A DNA stretch of 64,000 nt from Paenibacillus sp. FSL H7-0331 (GCF_001956045.1 NZ_MRTH01000001.1:248001-312000), one strand, 5' to 3'. Counted from the stretch's first letter, positions 45,786-55,079 are shown. The notes: generated by a model from the sequence alone, not told the origin. Program-made: numbers and translations.

Positions 45786-46346
45786 TTAGAAGCTTCCTGT
45801 CAGCTTATATACCTGCCATGCATACACAGCGGTAATCGTTTTGGCATCGCTAATCCGCTGCTCACGCATGTATTGCTGAGCTTGCTCGAGCGTGATGCTC
45901 TCCACGTCAAGAAATTCGTCCTCATCGAGATGGGCGTCGCCTTTGGTTAGCTGGTCGGCCACATACAAATGAATGATTTCATCGGCAAAGCCCGGGGAAG
46001 TGTAAAACGAACACACCAGCTTCATCGTATCACAGCTATACCCTGTCTCTTCTTCCAGCTCCCGCTTGGCCGCTTCCAACGGATCTTCACCGGCATCAAG
46101 CTTGCCTGCTGGAATTTCGATCTGGTTTCTTTCCAGCGGTTTGCGATACTGCTCCACTACGAGCATCTTATCGTCCACTAATGCTAATACGGCTACTGCT
46201 CCCGGATGCTTGACGATCTCGCGTGTAGCTGTCTTGCCGTTAGGAAGGCGGACTGTATCCACCTGCAGCGAAATGATTTTACCTTCAAAAATCGGTTGGG
46301 TAGAAAGCGTAACTTCTTCAAATTTATTATTATTTATTTGCGACAT
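45786..46346 (-). CDS. nudF: ADP-ribose pyrophosphatase (Nudix)
   Basis: This 186-residue Nudix hydrolase splits ADP-ribose and related compounds. The Nudix box is GKLDAGEDPLEAAKRELEEE followed by TGY. The flanking VVEQYRKPLERNQIEIPAG is typical for NudF. It is the first gene of a nudF-endoQ-spoIIM group and lies opposite to the MciZ-like gene. Confidence 0.94.
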   Translation of the reverse strand: MSQINNNKFEEVTLSTQPIFEGKIISLQVDTVRLPNGKTATREIVKHPGAVAVLALVDDKMLVVEQYRKPLERNQIEIPAGKLDAGEDPLEAAKRELEEETGYSCDTMKLVCSFYTSPGFADEIIHLYVADQLTKGDAHLDEDEFLDVESITLEQAQQYMREQRISDAKTITAVYAWQVYKLTGSF

Positions 46347-46480
46347 CGATGATTCCTCCGTTTTAAATAACTCAATTTGCTGTAATACTAATAACAGACA
46401 CTTGACTTAAGGTTTCATTATATCATAGTCACATCCTTGTTATATAGCAGGGTCCGTCGACTCCAATATAAATAAATGAC

Positions 46481-46507
46481 ATAATTGCTCCCGGCAGCAC
46501 ATACGGT
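46481..46507 (+). promoter_or_regulatory. Possible sigma-E promoter for the MciZ-like gene
   Basis: ATAATT (46481-46486) and CATACGGT (46500-46507) lie 13 bases apart and resemble sigma-E -35 and -10 boxes (one mismatch in the -10). mciZ is known to be expressed in the mother cell under sigma E, which makes the site plausible. Confidence 0.35.
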
Positions 46508-46545
46508 GTAAAGATCCTATTTTACCGGAAAAGAGGGACAAGATC

Positions 46546-46761
46546 ATGAAAACCTATGTATCCGAAAAGCAAATTAGTATGGTGGGACAAGTATGGGAAA
46601 TTCGTAGATATTTGCAATTGGCGCAACGGAAGCGTTCCGAGGACACGAGTCTTTTGACGTATTTGGCAGAACAAACCGATTATACCCATACTAATTCCGT
46701 GTCTCCAGCCAATAGTCCCATGCAGCCTCCACAGCCGTCCCTATTCCTGCAAAATATGTAG
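46546..46761 (+). CDS. MciZ-like FtsZ inhibitor
   Basis: This 71-residue protein starts MKTYVSEKQISMVGQVWEIR, which aligns with MciZ of B. subtilis (MK..., VGKAWEIRAKL). MciZ blocks FtsZ polymerisation in the mother cell during sporulation. Beyond about residue 40 it has an extra Pro/Ser/Gln-rich tail absent from the 40-residue Bacillus protein. Its last 71 bases overlap the 3' end of the opposite DUF3866 gene. AGAGGGA lies before the ATG, and nudF is next to it, as in Bacillus. Confidence 0.75.
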   Translation: MKTYVSEKQISMVGQVWEIRRYLQLAQRKRSEDTSLLTYLAEQTDYTHTNSVSPANSPMQPPQPSLFLQNM

Positions 46762-47872
46762 GATCCGCCGACAATCCCCTACCCATTGTAAGTATAGATA
46801 AGGCATACGGGGCTATAGCGGCCTCCCACAAGGACCCAGATACCGGAGTACGCCATTCAAGCTCGTGCTTGTGTGATAACAATGCTTGTTCTGCTTGCTG
46901 CCTAAGGTACGCACCCTGCTCGTGTTGAAGGTTAGGTAGAACCACTCTGCATCCGGTAGCAGCGATATCTTGCAAAACGGTTAAGGTATGATGGCTGATC
47001 CCGTGATGACTGGGACGTGAGTCGGCAAAGCTGATTCTGGGAATAAGCCATGGGAAGCCACCCAAAGCTATTGAGGCATTCATGAGCTCTCCTGTCTCCA
47101 ATCCGCTGAAGCCCAGCCTCGTACCTGTACCAACACTTCCCGGTCCCATCGTAACGATTACTATATCGGCCTGTAATACATGCTTGGCAGCCAATAACGC
47201 TGTATATTTGTTAACGGCTTCTACATCACCTCCATAAGCATGACCATATGTAACAGTACCGACAAGCCAGTTCAGCTTACGCAGCTCGGCTATATGACGG
47301 CTGAATGCAATCGGCAGTGCCCCGCCATCCGACATGACATAGACAATACGGCACGCGATTCCGAATTCGCGCGAAAGCTGTTGAAGCCGGCATACCGCAG
47401 CAGGCAGCATACTGTGCAGCTCACCGATAAGCACAGGCACCCCCTGCAGTGATTGCCTGTGCTTAAACATCGTGTGATATGGACTAGCCGGCTCCTCAAC
47501 CGCGAGTACCGGACGCTGCAGTGATGTATACCGCAGCTTCATAATATGTCCGCGGCTACGATCTATCGGTTTGGAATCGAATAGGCATGAATGACACTGG
47601 ACTTGTTCAAATGCACTTAAGGCATTTGCCTCACAAGTTTCTTCGCCATTTCTTGGCATAACAGCATGGACAATATGATACCCTCCTGTACCCAATTTTA
47701 ACGAAACAGCTGTTGTATTCAACAGCACTTGATCGTTGACTGTCACCTGACAATGATCGTCTGTATAGTGAATTGCTTTGCTAACAGATCCATTCTGCAT
47801 CTTGACATTTAGCTCTTGCAAACCATGGCGGTGTTCCAAGATCTGAGTCACTATAGCAATCTCCCATTGCAC
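46691..47872 (-). CDS. DUF3866 family protein
   Basis: This 393-residue protein matches DUF3866, a family of unknown function. Segments include VLIGELHSMLPAAVCRL, YVMSDGGALPIAFSRH, IVTMGPGSVGTGTRLGFSG and SHHGISHHTLTVL. The start is GTG, ten bases after AGGAGG. It converges on the MciZ-like gene with overlapping 3' ends. No membrane segment is seen, so it is probably cytoplasmic. Confidence 0.82.
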   Translation of the reverse strand: MQWEIAIVTQILEHRHGLQELNVKMQNGSVSKAIHYTDDHCQVTVNDQVLLNTTAVSLKLGTGGYHIVHAVMPRNGEETCEANALSAFEQVQCHSCLFDSKPIDRSRGHIMKLRYTSLQRPVLAVEEPASPYHTMFKHRQSLQGVPVLIGELHSMLPAAVCRLQQLSREFGIACRIVYVMSDGGALPIAFSRHIAELRKLNWLVGTVTYGHAYGGDVEAVNKYTALLAAKHVLQADIVIVTMGPGSVGTGTRLGFSGLETGELMNASIALGGFPWLIPRISFADSRPSHHGISHHTLTVLQDIAATGCRVVLPNLQHEQGAYLRQQAEQALLSHKHELEWRTPVSGSLWEAAIAPYALSILTMGRGLSADPTYFAGIGTAVEAAWDYWLETRN

Positions 47873-48014
47873 TTGTGTTCACCCTCCTACAGCTTTCATG
47901 TACGACTCATATTCCAGCACTGTGTATTAACTATATGAAGGACTCGCAGTTCGAATGATTGCAACACAACATTTATTGAAGCTTTCGCGAGCAACAAGAA
48001 ATCGAATTCAACCC

Positions 48015-48050
48015 AAAAAAACCGTCAATCCAGATACTGGAATGACGGTT
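48015..48050 (-). terminator. Terminator after the PepT-like gene
   Basis: ACCGTCATTCCAG and CTGGATTGACGGT pair on the minus strand, followed by seven T residues, about 32 bases after the stop. Confidence 0.9.
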
Positions 48051-48082
48051 TGCTTTGTATACGATTTTCGTGGTGTTGTGGA

Positions 48083-49219
48083 TTATTGCTGCTCTGCTAC
48101 ATCTTTAATAATTTGAACCACTACTTCTGCTACCTTCACCATATCCTTAATAGCGATTTGCTCTGCTGTCGTGTGGATATGCTCATATCCAACGGCCAGA
48201 TTCACTGTAGGAACGCCCATACCGTTGAAAACATTGGCATCGCTGCCTCCTCCGGAGTGGAAGGTTGTAGGACTTAGACCGATTTTCTTCATTGCGTTCA
48301 TAGCAAGCTTCACGACTGGTGCCTCTTCGTCAAACATATATGCCGGATAGATCAACTCGCTATGAAAGTTAAGCTTAGCCCCCATCTCTGCCGCGGCTTC
48401 CTCACACGCCTTGCGCATAGCCTCCACTTGGCGATCCAGCTTATCCTGAACGATACTGCGCGCCTCGGCCTCAAGCTCTACATGGTCTACGACAATATTC
48501 GTTGCGCCATTCACACCACCCGCAAATCGACCGATATTAGCCGTTGTTTCTTTATCTATACGTCCAAGCGGCATCCGTGCAATGGCTTTGCTCGCAACCG
48601 TTATAGCACTGATACCCGCTTCCGGATTAACCCCGGCATGTGCGGAACGTCCGGAAAAGCCTATGATGATTTTGGCCTGTGTAGGCGCGGCTACGGCAAT
48701 ATCTCCGATATTTCCATTGGAGTCCAGCGCATAGCCAAAATCAGCTTCCATCCAGCTCGGACTCATGGCACGAGCACCCTTCAATCCGGCTTCCTCGCCT
48801 GCCGTAATGACGAACTGAATTTGCCCATGCTTGATGTTCTGCTCCTTCAGCACCCGGATAGCCTCGAACATCGCGGCTAAGCCTGCTTTATCATCACTGC
48901 CAAGAATCGTGGTTCCATCACTGCGGATAATTCCATCTTCACCAATCTGTGGCTTGATACCTTTTCCTGGTGTTACTGTATCCATGTGCGAGGTAAAAAA
49001 TAATCTCGGAACCTTAGCATCCGTTGTTGCTGCCAATGTGCAAATCAGATTGCCGGAGCCGTGTCCGATCTGGGCCGCTACATCATCCTCCACAACCTTT
49101 AACCCAAGTGCTGTAAACTTTTGCTTCAAGACCTTGCTAATTTCCTGCTCGAACCTAGTTTCACTATCCACCTGAACCAACTCAATGAATTCCGATACCA
49201 ATCTTTTTTCCTGAATCAT
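48083..49219 (-). CDS. M20 family metallopeptidase (PepT-like)
   Basis: This 378-residue enzyme is of the M20 tripeptidase-like family (YqjE in Bacillus). The zinc site is seen in FFTSHMDTVTPG, LGSDDKAGLAAMFEA and VITAGEEAGLKGA. A dimerisation domain follows (FSGRSAHAGVNPEAGISAI) and a late His in GYEHIHTTAEQI. I start it at 49219 (MIQEKRL) because GAGGAGG lies just before it and an ATG upstream overlaps that site. Confidence 0.93.
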   Translation of the reverse strand: MIQEKRLVSEFIELVQVDSETRFEQEISKVLKQKFTALGLKVVEDDVAAQIGHGSGNLICTLAATTDAKVPRLFFTSHMDTVTPGKGIKPQIGEDGIIRSDGTTILGSDDKAGLAAMFEAIRVLKEQNIKHGQIQFVITAGEEAGLKGARAMSPSWMEADFGYALDSNGNIGDIAVAAPTQAKIIIGFSGRSAHAGVNPEAGISAITVASKAIARMPLGRIDKETTANIGRFAGGVNGATNIVVDHVELEAEARSIVQDKLDRQVEAMRKACEEAAAEMGAKLNFHSELIYPAYMFDEEAPVVKLAMNAMKKIGLSPTTFHSGGGSDANVFNGMGVPTVNLAVGYEHIHTTAEQIAIKDMVKVAEVVVQIIKDVAEQQ

Positions 49220-49291
49220 CTCTTTCCTCCTCAGCATGATTTAAGTTAAAATAGAATTATACGATCAAGCCCATATAAGGAGTTGAACTTC

Positions 49292-49387
49292 ATGCGCAAC
49301 AAACTGGTATTCAAAATTATTATTTACGCAATGTTAGCTTCCATGCTATTGTCCACCATATTGTTTTCCTTAAACTCGTTTTTGTAG
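49292..49387 (+). CDS. Prli42-like stressosome-associated membrane peptide
   Basis: This 31-residue reading frame starts MRNKLVFKIIIYAMLASMLL and ends NSFL. A basic N-terminus is followed by one membrane helix. Length, charge pattern and hydrophobic core match Prli42 of Listeria, which anchors the stressosome. AAGGAG lies nine bases before the ATG. It is divergent from the PepT-like gene and ends 12 bases before the bkdB stop on the other strand. Stressosome genes are not in this window. Confidence 0.7.
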   Translation: MRNKLVFKIIIYAMLASMLLSTILFSLNSFL

Positions 49388-49398
49388 GAACCTATCAC

Positions 49399-50754
49399 CT
49401 AGTACAATTTGGTTTCCTGGTTATACGACTCCAGGTTCTCTTTAATTCGCTGCAGGAATCGGCCGCATATAACACCGTCCAGAATCCGATGATCCAGGGA
49501 CAAGCACAAGTTGACCATGGAACGTACAGCAAGCATATCCTGAATAACGACCGGTTTTTTTACAATCGATTCAAAGGTTACAATCGCCGCTTGTGGGTAA
49601 TTGATGATTGGGTAGGATAATATGGAACCAAAAGCACCTGTGTTATTGACCGTAAACGTACCACCCTGCATATCACTCAGCGTCAACTTGCCGGCTCTGG
49701 CTTTTCGGGACAACTCGTCGATTTCCCGGGCTAGACCGGCAATGCTTTTTTGATCAGCCTTTTTAATGACAGGGTTGACGACAAAATCCTCCGTCCCGAC
49801 GAGAAGCGTAAGATTGATATCGCGTTTCACGATTATTTTGTCCACGGCCCATACCGAGTTCATGATCGGGAAATCTTTAAGGGCACTGACAACAGCCTTC
49901 AACAAAAAGGAAAGATAAGTCAGGTTGATCCCTTCCTGCTTTCTGAAATCATCCTTCAGCTTATTACGGAGCTGTACCAGATTCGTAACGTCAACCTCGA
50001 TCATCGTCCAGGCATGAGGGATTTCGCTCACACTCTGGCGAGTCCGGCTGGCAATCATATTACGAATCGGAGTCACATCGATAAAATATTCATTCCCCGG
50101 TTCTCCGGTTGGCTCCTCCACTTCAATCTTGGGCAAGGTCGGATTCTCAGAGAGGTGAATACCTGTCGTTCTCACCATATTTCTACGTGTTTTGAGCTGC
50201 TCCGCTTCCTCAGCCGCTGCATTTCCAGATGAGCGCTCTGCTGCCTGATGGTTCGCACCCGCCACTTGCGTATTCTGCTTGCTGGCATACTCCTCAATAT
50301 CCTTACGCGTGATACGACCGCCTAAGCCTGTGCCTTGAACATTTTCAAGACGAATGCCATACTCTCCTGCAAGCTTTAACACCGAAGGTGAATAACGGCT
50401 CCGCATACTCGTATCCGCTGCCTCAGACACATGATTCACGCTGCTGGCAGCTGACTGGGATGGTTTAGGCGTTGTAGACGCGTTCTCTCTTTGGAGGCTG
50501 GCCGGTTCTTCAATCAGGCATATCGCTTCACCTACTGCAGCTGTCTCACCGTCTGCTACCAGAATCTGTACCAGACGCCCTGCGATGGGCGAAGGCATTT
50601 CTGTAGTTACCTTCTCGGTAATCAACTCACATAATGCATCATATTCCTCTATGTAATCACCGGGCTGCTTAAGCCATTTACCGATGGTCGCCGCAACAAG
50701 ACTTTCCGCCAGATGCGGAACAGTCACTTCGGTTCCTCGTGTGTTTGGATTCAT
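49399..50754 (-). CDS. bkdB: Branched-chain 2-oxoacid dehydrogenase E2 (dihydrolipoyl acyltransferase)
   Basis: This 451-residue subunit carries acyl groups. It has one N-terminal lipoyl domain (lipoyl Lys in ITEKVTTEMPSP), a linker, a subunit-binding domain (SPSVLKLAGEYGIRLENVQGTG) and the catalytic domain with LSLDHRILDG (active His and Asp). It lies 197 bases after the E1 beta gene, separated by structured repeats. AGGAGGG precedes the ATG. Confidence 0.93.
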   Translation of the reverse strand: MNPNTRGTEVTVPHLAESLVAATIGKWLKQPGDYIEEYDALCELITEKVTTEMPSPIAGRLVQILVADGETAAVGEAICLIEEPASLQRENASTTPKPSQSAASSVNHVSEAADTSMRSRYSPSVLKLAGEYGIRLENVQGTGLGGRITRKDIEEYASKQNTQVAGANHQAAERSSGNAAAEEAEQLKTRRNMVRTTGIHLSENPTLPKIEVEEPTGEPGNEYFIDVTPIRNMIASRTRQSVSEIPHAWTMIEVDVTNLVQLRNKLKDDFRKQEGINLTYLSFLLKAVVSALKDFPIMNSVWAVDKIIVKRDINLTLLVGTEDFVVNPVIKKADQKSIAGLAREIDELSRKARAGKLTLSDMQGGTFTVNNTGAFGSILSYPIINYPQAAIVTFESIVKKPVVIQDMLAVRSMVNLCLSLDHRILDGVICGRFLQRIKENLESYNQETKLY

Positions 50755-50770
50755 TGGGTTTCCCTCCTAA

Positions 50771-50936
50771 GGACTTTCTGTTAAGAAAGTCTTCATCGTA
50801 AGCGTAAAACTTTGTTTTCCGTAGGAAAACTATCTTCGTAAGCATAGGCTGGACTTTCTGTTAAGAAAGTCTTCATCGTAAGCGTAAACTTTGTTTTCCG
50901 TGGGAAGCACAGGATAGGCTTTCTATTAAGAAAGCC
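50771..50936 (-). repeat. Hairpin repeats between E1 beta and E2 genes of the bkd operon
   Basis: Two direct repeats of about 50 bases with an 80-base period start at 50771 and 50851, and a partial third unit starts at 50917. Each has a perfect eight-pair hairpin: GACTTTCT-GTTA-AGAAAGTC at 50772-50791 and 50852-50871, and GGCTTTCT-ATTA-AGAAAGCC at 50917-50936. The third differs by a paired A to G / T to C change, which keeps the stem. A GTTTTCC-gta-GGAAAAC hairpin lies between. The last hairpin ends right before the E2 ribosome site. Confidence 0.8.
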
Positions 50937-50951
50937 TTCTTCAAGCATAAC

Positions 50952-51935
50952 CTAATATAAGGCAAGCTCCCGCATAGCTTCCTTGATTTTGTCGGAGCTG
51001 AGCAAGTAAAACTTCTCCATTGGCGGATTCATCCCAACAGCCGGGACATCAGGTGCACATAATCTTCTGATGGGAGCATCCAGCTCAAACAGCATTTCTT
51101 CGGCAATAATTGCCGATACTTCAGCACCAACGCCACCCGTTTTGTTATCCTCATGGATAATCAGGACCTTACCGGTTTTGGCAGCTGCTTCAAGAACTGC
51201 CTCTTTATCCAGTGGCTGAAGCGTCCGCAGATCCAGAATATGAGCACTAATGCCTTCTTCCTTACTAAGCTCTTCTGCCGCTTGCAGTGCATAATTCACC
51301 GTGATGCCATAGGAGATCACCGTAATATCAGTTCCCTGCCGCTTTACATCCGCTTTACCGATTTCCACTACATAATCGCCTTCCGGAACCTCTCCCGTAA
51401 TGCCCAGGTAGCATTTTTTATGCTCAAAATAAAGAACAGGGTCCGCATCACGAATGGCTGCTTTCAGCAGTCCCTTTGCATCGTAGGGATTAGAAGGTGC
51501 AACCATTTTTAATCCAGGAGTTCCGAAAAAAACCGATTCCGGACACTGCGAGTGATACAGAGCACCGCCTCCTGTAGCACCATACGGGGCACGAATAACA
51601 ATAGGACAATTCCAGTCATTGTTGGATCGGTAACGTATGCGTGCCGCTTCGCTAATAATTTGGTTGGTTGCCGGAAATATAAAGTCAGCAAATTGCATTT
51701 CAGCAATGGGCTTCATCCCGTACATGGCAGCACCAATAGCTACACCTGTTATCGCAGATTCTGCCAAGGGCGTATCCATAACCCGCTCTTCACCAAATTT
51801 GTCACGCAGCCCTTTGGTAGCATTCAGTACGCCGCCCTTGCCAACGTCCTCGCCCAATACGAACACATTCTCGTCGCGTTCCATCTCTTCCTGCATGGCG
51901 GAACGGATGGCCTCCAAATAAGTAATAACCGCCAT
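50952..51935 (-). CDS. bkdAB: Branched-chain 2-oxoacid dehydrogenase E1 beta
   Basis: This 327-residue subunit forms the thiamine-diphosphate enzyme with E1 alpha. Motifs are VFVLGEDVGKGGVLNATKGL, MDTPLAESAITGVAIGAAM, PYGATGGGALYHSQCPE and LIIHEDNKTGG. The ATG overlaps the E1 alpha stop. The enzyme makes branched acyl-CoA starters for membrane lipids. Its exact keto acid preference is inferred from operon type. Confidence 0.93.
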   Translation of the reverse strand: MAVITYLEAIRSAMQEEMERDENVFVLGEDVGKGGVLNATKGLRDKFGEERVMDTPLAESAITGVAIGAAMYGMKPIAEMQFADFIFPATNQIISEAARIRYRSNNDWNCPIVIRAPYGATGGGALYHSQCPESVFFGTPGLKMVAPSNPYDAKGLLKAAIRDADPVLYFEHKKCYLGITGEVPEGDYVVEIGKADVKRQGTDITVISYGITVNYALQAAEELSKEEGISAHILDLRTLQPLDKEAVLEAAAKTGKVLIIHEDNKTGGVGAEVSAIIAEEMLFELDAPIRRLCAPDVPAVGMNPPMEKFYLLSSDKIKEAMRELALY

Positions 51936-52948
51936 TACCGCACCTCCCCTTCTTCTGCATACACATGGCGCAGCGTATCCTCAGGCAAAGGAAATGGTGC
52001 CTGATCAGCATAATGCGTAGCATCGTTTATTTCCAGCTTCAGCTGCTCCAGCAGTTCTTCCTCCTGCTCATCACTCCACAGCCCGCAATCGACAAGATAT
52101 TTACGATATAAAGGAATGCCATCCTTTGCCCGGTTCTCATCGACCTCTTCCTTCGAACGATACAGCATGTCATCATCGGATGTAGAGTGTGGCGATATAC
52201 GATACATAACTGCCTCGATCAAAGTTGGACCTTCCCCGCGAACAGCCCGTTCACGCGCTTCCTTCATGACTCGATATACCTCAAGCGCATCATTTCCATC
52301 AACCTTAACACCTGGAAAGCCATATCCCAGTGCCCGCTCGGCAATGCTGCCGGAAATTTGCTTATGCAGCGGTACGGAAATCGCATACTGATTGTTTTCG
52401 CACATGAAGATCGCTGGCAGCTTATGAACACCGGCAAAATTGCAGCCTTCATGAAAGTCACCTTGATTGCTGGAACCTTCACCAAAGGTAGCAAAAGCGA
52501 CGAAATCCTGCTTCTTCATCTTGGCAGCCAACGCAAAACCAACCGCATGAGGAACCTGCGTCGTTACAGGACTTGAGCCCGTCACAATGTTCAGCTTCTT
52601 GTGTCCAAAATGACCCGGCATTTGGCGCCCCCCACTGTTGGGGTCCTCAGCCTTGGCAAAAACGGATAACATCAATTCTCTTAAGCTCATTCCAACCGAA
52701 AGCACAAATCCATAATCACGGTAGTAAGGAAGAAAATAGTCCTTGCCCTTCTCCAAAGCAAAAGCGGCGGCAACCTGTGCAACCTCTTGTCCGATACCTG
52801 ATACGTGAAATCCGATCTTGCCAGAGCGCTGCAATAAAAAGCCGCGTTCGTCAAACTTTCTTGCTCTTTGCATATATGTGTACATCTCAACTGCGCGTTC
52901 ATCTGATAATCCCAGCTTGCGGTGCTTCATCAATTGTCCGATGGACAT
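51935..52948 (-). CDS. bkdAA: Branched-chain 2-oxoacid dehydrogenase E1 alpha
   Basis: This 337-residue thiamine-diphosphate subunit has RARKFDERGFLLQRSGKIGF, the cofactor site FGEGSSNQGDFHEGCNFAG and NNQYAISVP, and the phosphorylation-loop-like YRISPHSTSDDD. The GHFGHKKLN segment is typical for branched-chain enzymes. I start it at 52948, after AGAGGGG. It follows lpdA by about 90 bases. Confidence 0.93.
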   Translation of the reverse strand: MSIGQLMKHRKLGLSDERAVEMYTYMQRARKFDERGFLLQRSGKIGFHVSGIGQEVAQVAAAFALEKGKDYFLPYYRDYGFVLSVGMSLRELMLSVFAKAEDPNSGGRQMPGHFGHKKLNIVTGSSPVTTQVPHAVGFALAAKMKKQDFVAFATFGEGSSNQGDFHEGCNFAGVHKLPAIFMCENNQYAISVPLHKQISGSIAERALGYGFPGVKVDGNDALEVYRVMKEARERAVRGEGPTLIEAVMYRISPHSTSDDDMLYRSKEEVDENRAKDGIPLYRKYLVDCGLWSDEQEEELLEQLKLEINDATHYADQAPFPLPEDTLRHVYAEEGEVR

Positions 52949-53040
52949 GGACGTAACCCCTCTCCACAATAAACTTAATACCAGGTACTAATACTTGGCA
53001 CTATATATATTATAAACCGTTTCAATGATGAAAACAATTG

Positions 53041-54462
53041 TTACATGTTAATAGCTCGTCCATCAACTGCAAGCATAGCTTCGCCCAGAGCCTCGGAAAG
53101 AGTTGGATGAGGATGAATGGTTTGCCCTACCTCCCAGGCCGTAGCATTCAACAATTGAGCCAAAGCCGCCTCTGATATGTAGTCAGTAACATGAGCGCCA
53201 ATCATATGTACACCCAGTATATCGTTCGTCGTCTTATCTGCGATTACTTTCACAAAACCGTCCTGCTCACCCTGCACCAAAGCTTTTCCCAATACGGAAT
53301 AAGGGAATTTACCAACCTTGATCTCGTGCCCTTGCTCAACTGCTTGGGCTTCCGTCCAACCGATAGAGGCTGCCTCAGGTCTTGTATAAATACAACGAGG
53401 CACTTGATGCGCCTTTTGGTGATGGGGTTTCTGTCCGCTTGCATGCTCTACAGCCTGAATTCCTTCATGGCCAGCTACATGGGCAAGCTGAAGACCGCCA
53501 ATGCAATCCCCTATCGCATAAATGTGAGCTTCTGCCGTCTGAAAATTCTCATTAACACGGATAACGCCTCCGGCAAGCTTAACATCCGTATTTTCCAAGC
53601 CAATCCCCTCGATGTTCGCCTGACGGCCTACACACACCAATACTTTATCAGCCTGAAGTGCTCTACGCTCGCCCTTACGTTCGACTTCAAGACTCGCTTG
53701 TCCTGACTCAATCTTAACCGTTTCTGCGAGTACTGCAGCGTCCGTGAATATTTGAACGCCTCTCTTTTTGAGCAGTCGCTCCATTTCCTTCGACACATCG
53801 GCATCCTCAGTAGGCAGCAGTCTTGGAGCATATTCCACAACTGTCACCTTAACACCAAAATCATTCAGCATCGAAGCCCATTCCATACCAATAACCCCGC
53901 CTCCGATAATGATCATCGATTCGGGTAGCTGCTCCATCTGCAAAGCGTCATCACTATTTAATATATGATTGCCGTCTATAGTCAGACCTGGAAGTGTACG
54001 TGGTCGGGAACCTGTTGCAATAATCAGCTTGTCCGGGACAAGCGTAATAATTTCCCCATCCGCCTGTTCAACCGAAATCGAACCGCTGCGGGGTGAGAAT
54101 ATAGAGGGCCCAATAATTCGACCGTTTCCATAGACAACTTGTATGTTATGTTTTTTCATTAAGTACTGAACGCCTTTATGCATTTGCTCGACAATGCCTG
54201 TTTTCCGGGATTGTACTTTAGGAAAATTGAGCTGTACAGAGGCCGCTTCGATTCCGAACCTCTCACTCTCTTGCATCGTTGCATAAACTTCCGCACTGCG
54301 CAGAAGTGCCTTGCTTGGAATGCACCCTCGATGAAGACATGTCCCTCCGAGCTTATCCCGTTCCACGACGGCGACCGTTTTTCCTAATTGAGCAGCCCGA
54401 ATGGCCGCGATATATCCACCCATACCTCCCCCAAGGATAACGATATCAAAAGCTTGCGTCAT
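53041..54462 (-). CDS. lpdA: Dihydrolipoyl dehydrogenase (E3)
   Basis: This 473-residue flavoprotein reoxidises the lipoyl arm. It has FDIVILGGGMGGYIAAIRAA, the redox disulphide GGTCLHRGCIPSK, an NAD fold IIIGGGVIGMEWASML, GDCIGGLQLAHVA, and the C-terminal HPHPTLSEA with the active His. The start at 54462 follows TAGGAGG. It is the first gene of lpdA-bkdAA-bkdAB-bkdB; ptb, bcd and buk, which precede it in B. subtilis, are absent here. Confidence 0.94.
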   Translation of the reverse strand: MTQAFDIVILGGGMGGYIAAIRAAQLGKTVAVVERDKLGGTCLHRGCIPSKALLRSAEVYATMQESERFGIEAASVQLNFPKVQSRKTGIVEQMHKGVQYLMKKHNIQVVYGNGRIIGPSIFSPRSGSISVEQADGEIITLVPDKLIIATGSRPRTLPGLTIDGNHILNSDDALQMEQLPESMIIIGGGVIGMEWASMLNDFGVKVTVVEYAPRLLPTEDADVSKEMERLLKKRGVQIFTDAAVLAETVKIESGQASLEVERKGERRALQADKVLVCVGRQANIEGIGLENTDVKLAGGVIRVNENFQTAEAHIYAIGDCIGGLQLAHVAGHEGIQAVEHASGQKPHHQKAHQVPRCIYTRPEAASIGWTEAQAVEQGHEIKVGKFPYSVLGKALVQGEQDGFVKVIADKTTNDILGVHMIGAHVTDYISEAALAQLLNATAWEVGQTIHPHPTLSEALGEAMLAVDGRAINM

Positions 54463-54587
54463 GTAAAAACCTCCTAAATAGTTTTGCGGAGCAACAACTT
54501 GTTGTGCACTGCACCGCTTTAGTTGCAAATCAAAGCTCATTCGTGATCTTCCACTTCTTATGTAAGCATCTGATTGGTTTCCGAAAG

Positions 54588-54610
54588 AGACGACTGCGTG
54601 AGCAGTCTCT
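54588..54610. other. Hairpin in the region between lpdA and DUF2627 gene
   Basis: GACTGC-gtga-GCAGTC with further AGA/TCT pairs around a bulge forms a compact stem about 130 bases upstream of lpdA. There is no T-tract. No other feature could be assigned in 54463-54759 apart from AT-rich sequence that may hold the divergent promoters. Confidence 0.4.
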
Positions 54611-54759
54611 GACCTCTGATGTTTATCCTATTGTAACTCTAATAAGTGTGGAAAATATAGTACAATTTACGAAACATACATGAATTGTTGACGATAGTAT
54701 GTTACCTTAAGGAATGGAATTCCACAATCCGCAAATTCGGATATAGCAAAGGAGCACAT

Positions 54760-55029
54760 ATGAAAACTACACTTTCCCGTTTTATAGCTGTATTAATGTT
54801 AGTCATTCCTGGACTTATAGCTACCTATGGCTTCTTAGCCATGAAGGATGCTTTTTTTGCACAATTTGGAGCGGCAGAGGCGAACCCTCATGTGTTATGG
54901 GGGAAGTTCACAATTGGTTTGATCATGTTTCTGGCCGGGGTTGCTTTTCTCGGGGGGTGGACTTTTTTTCGCGATCGCAAACGCAATTATGTGGCTCCAC
55001 GCTTTAAGGTCAAGCGCAAGCGCCCTTAA
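54760..55029 (+). CDS. yqzF: DUF2627 family membrane protein (YqzF)
   Basis: This 89-residue protein has two membrane segments (residues 6-26 and 48-70) and a basic tail. It matches DUF2627/YqzF, which is found next to bkd genes in Bacillus as well. I start it at 54760 since AAAGGAG lies just before the ATG. Function unknown. Confidence 0.85.
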   Translation: MKTTLSRFIAVLMLVIPGLIATYGFLAMKDAFFAQFGAAEANPHVLWGKFTIGLIMFLAGVAFLGGWTFFRDRKRNYVAPRFKVKRKRP

Positions 55030-55079
55030 TTTATAAAAATATCACTTAAGTCGTTAACAGCACTCTTTGACGGTTCCAT

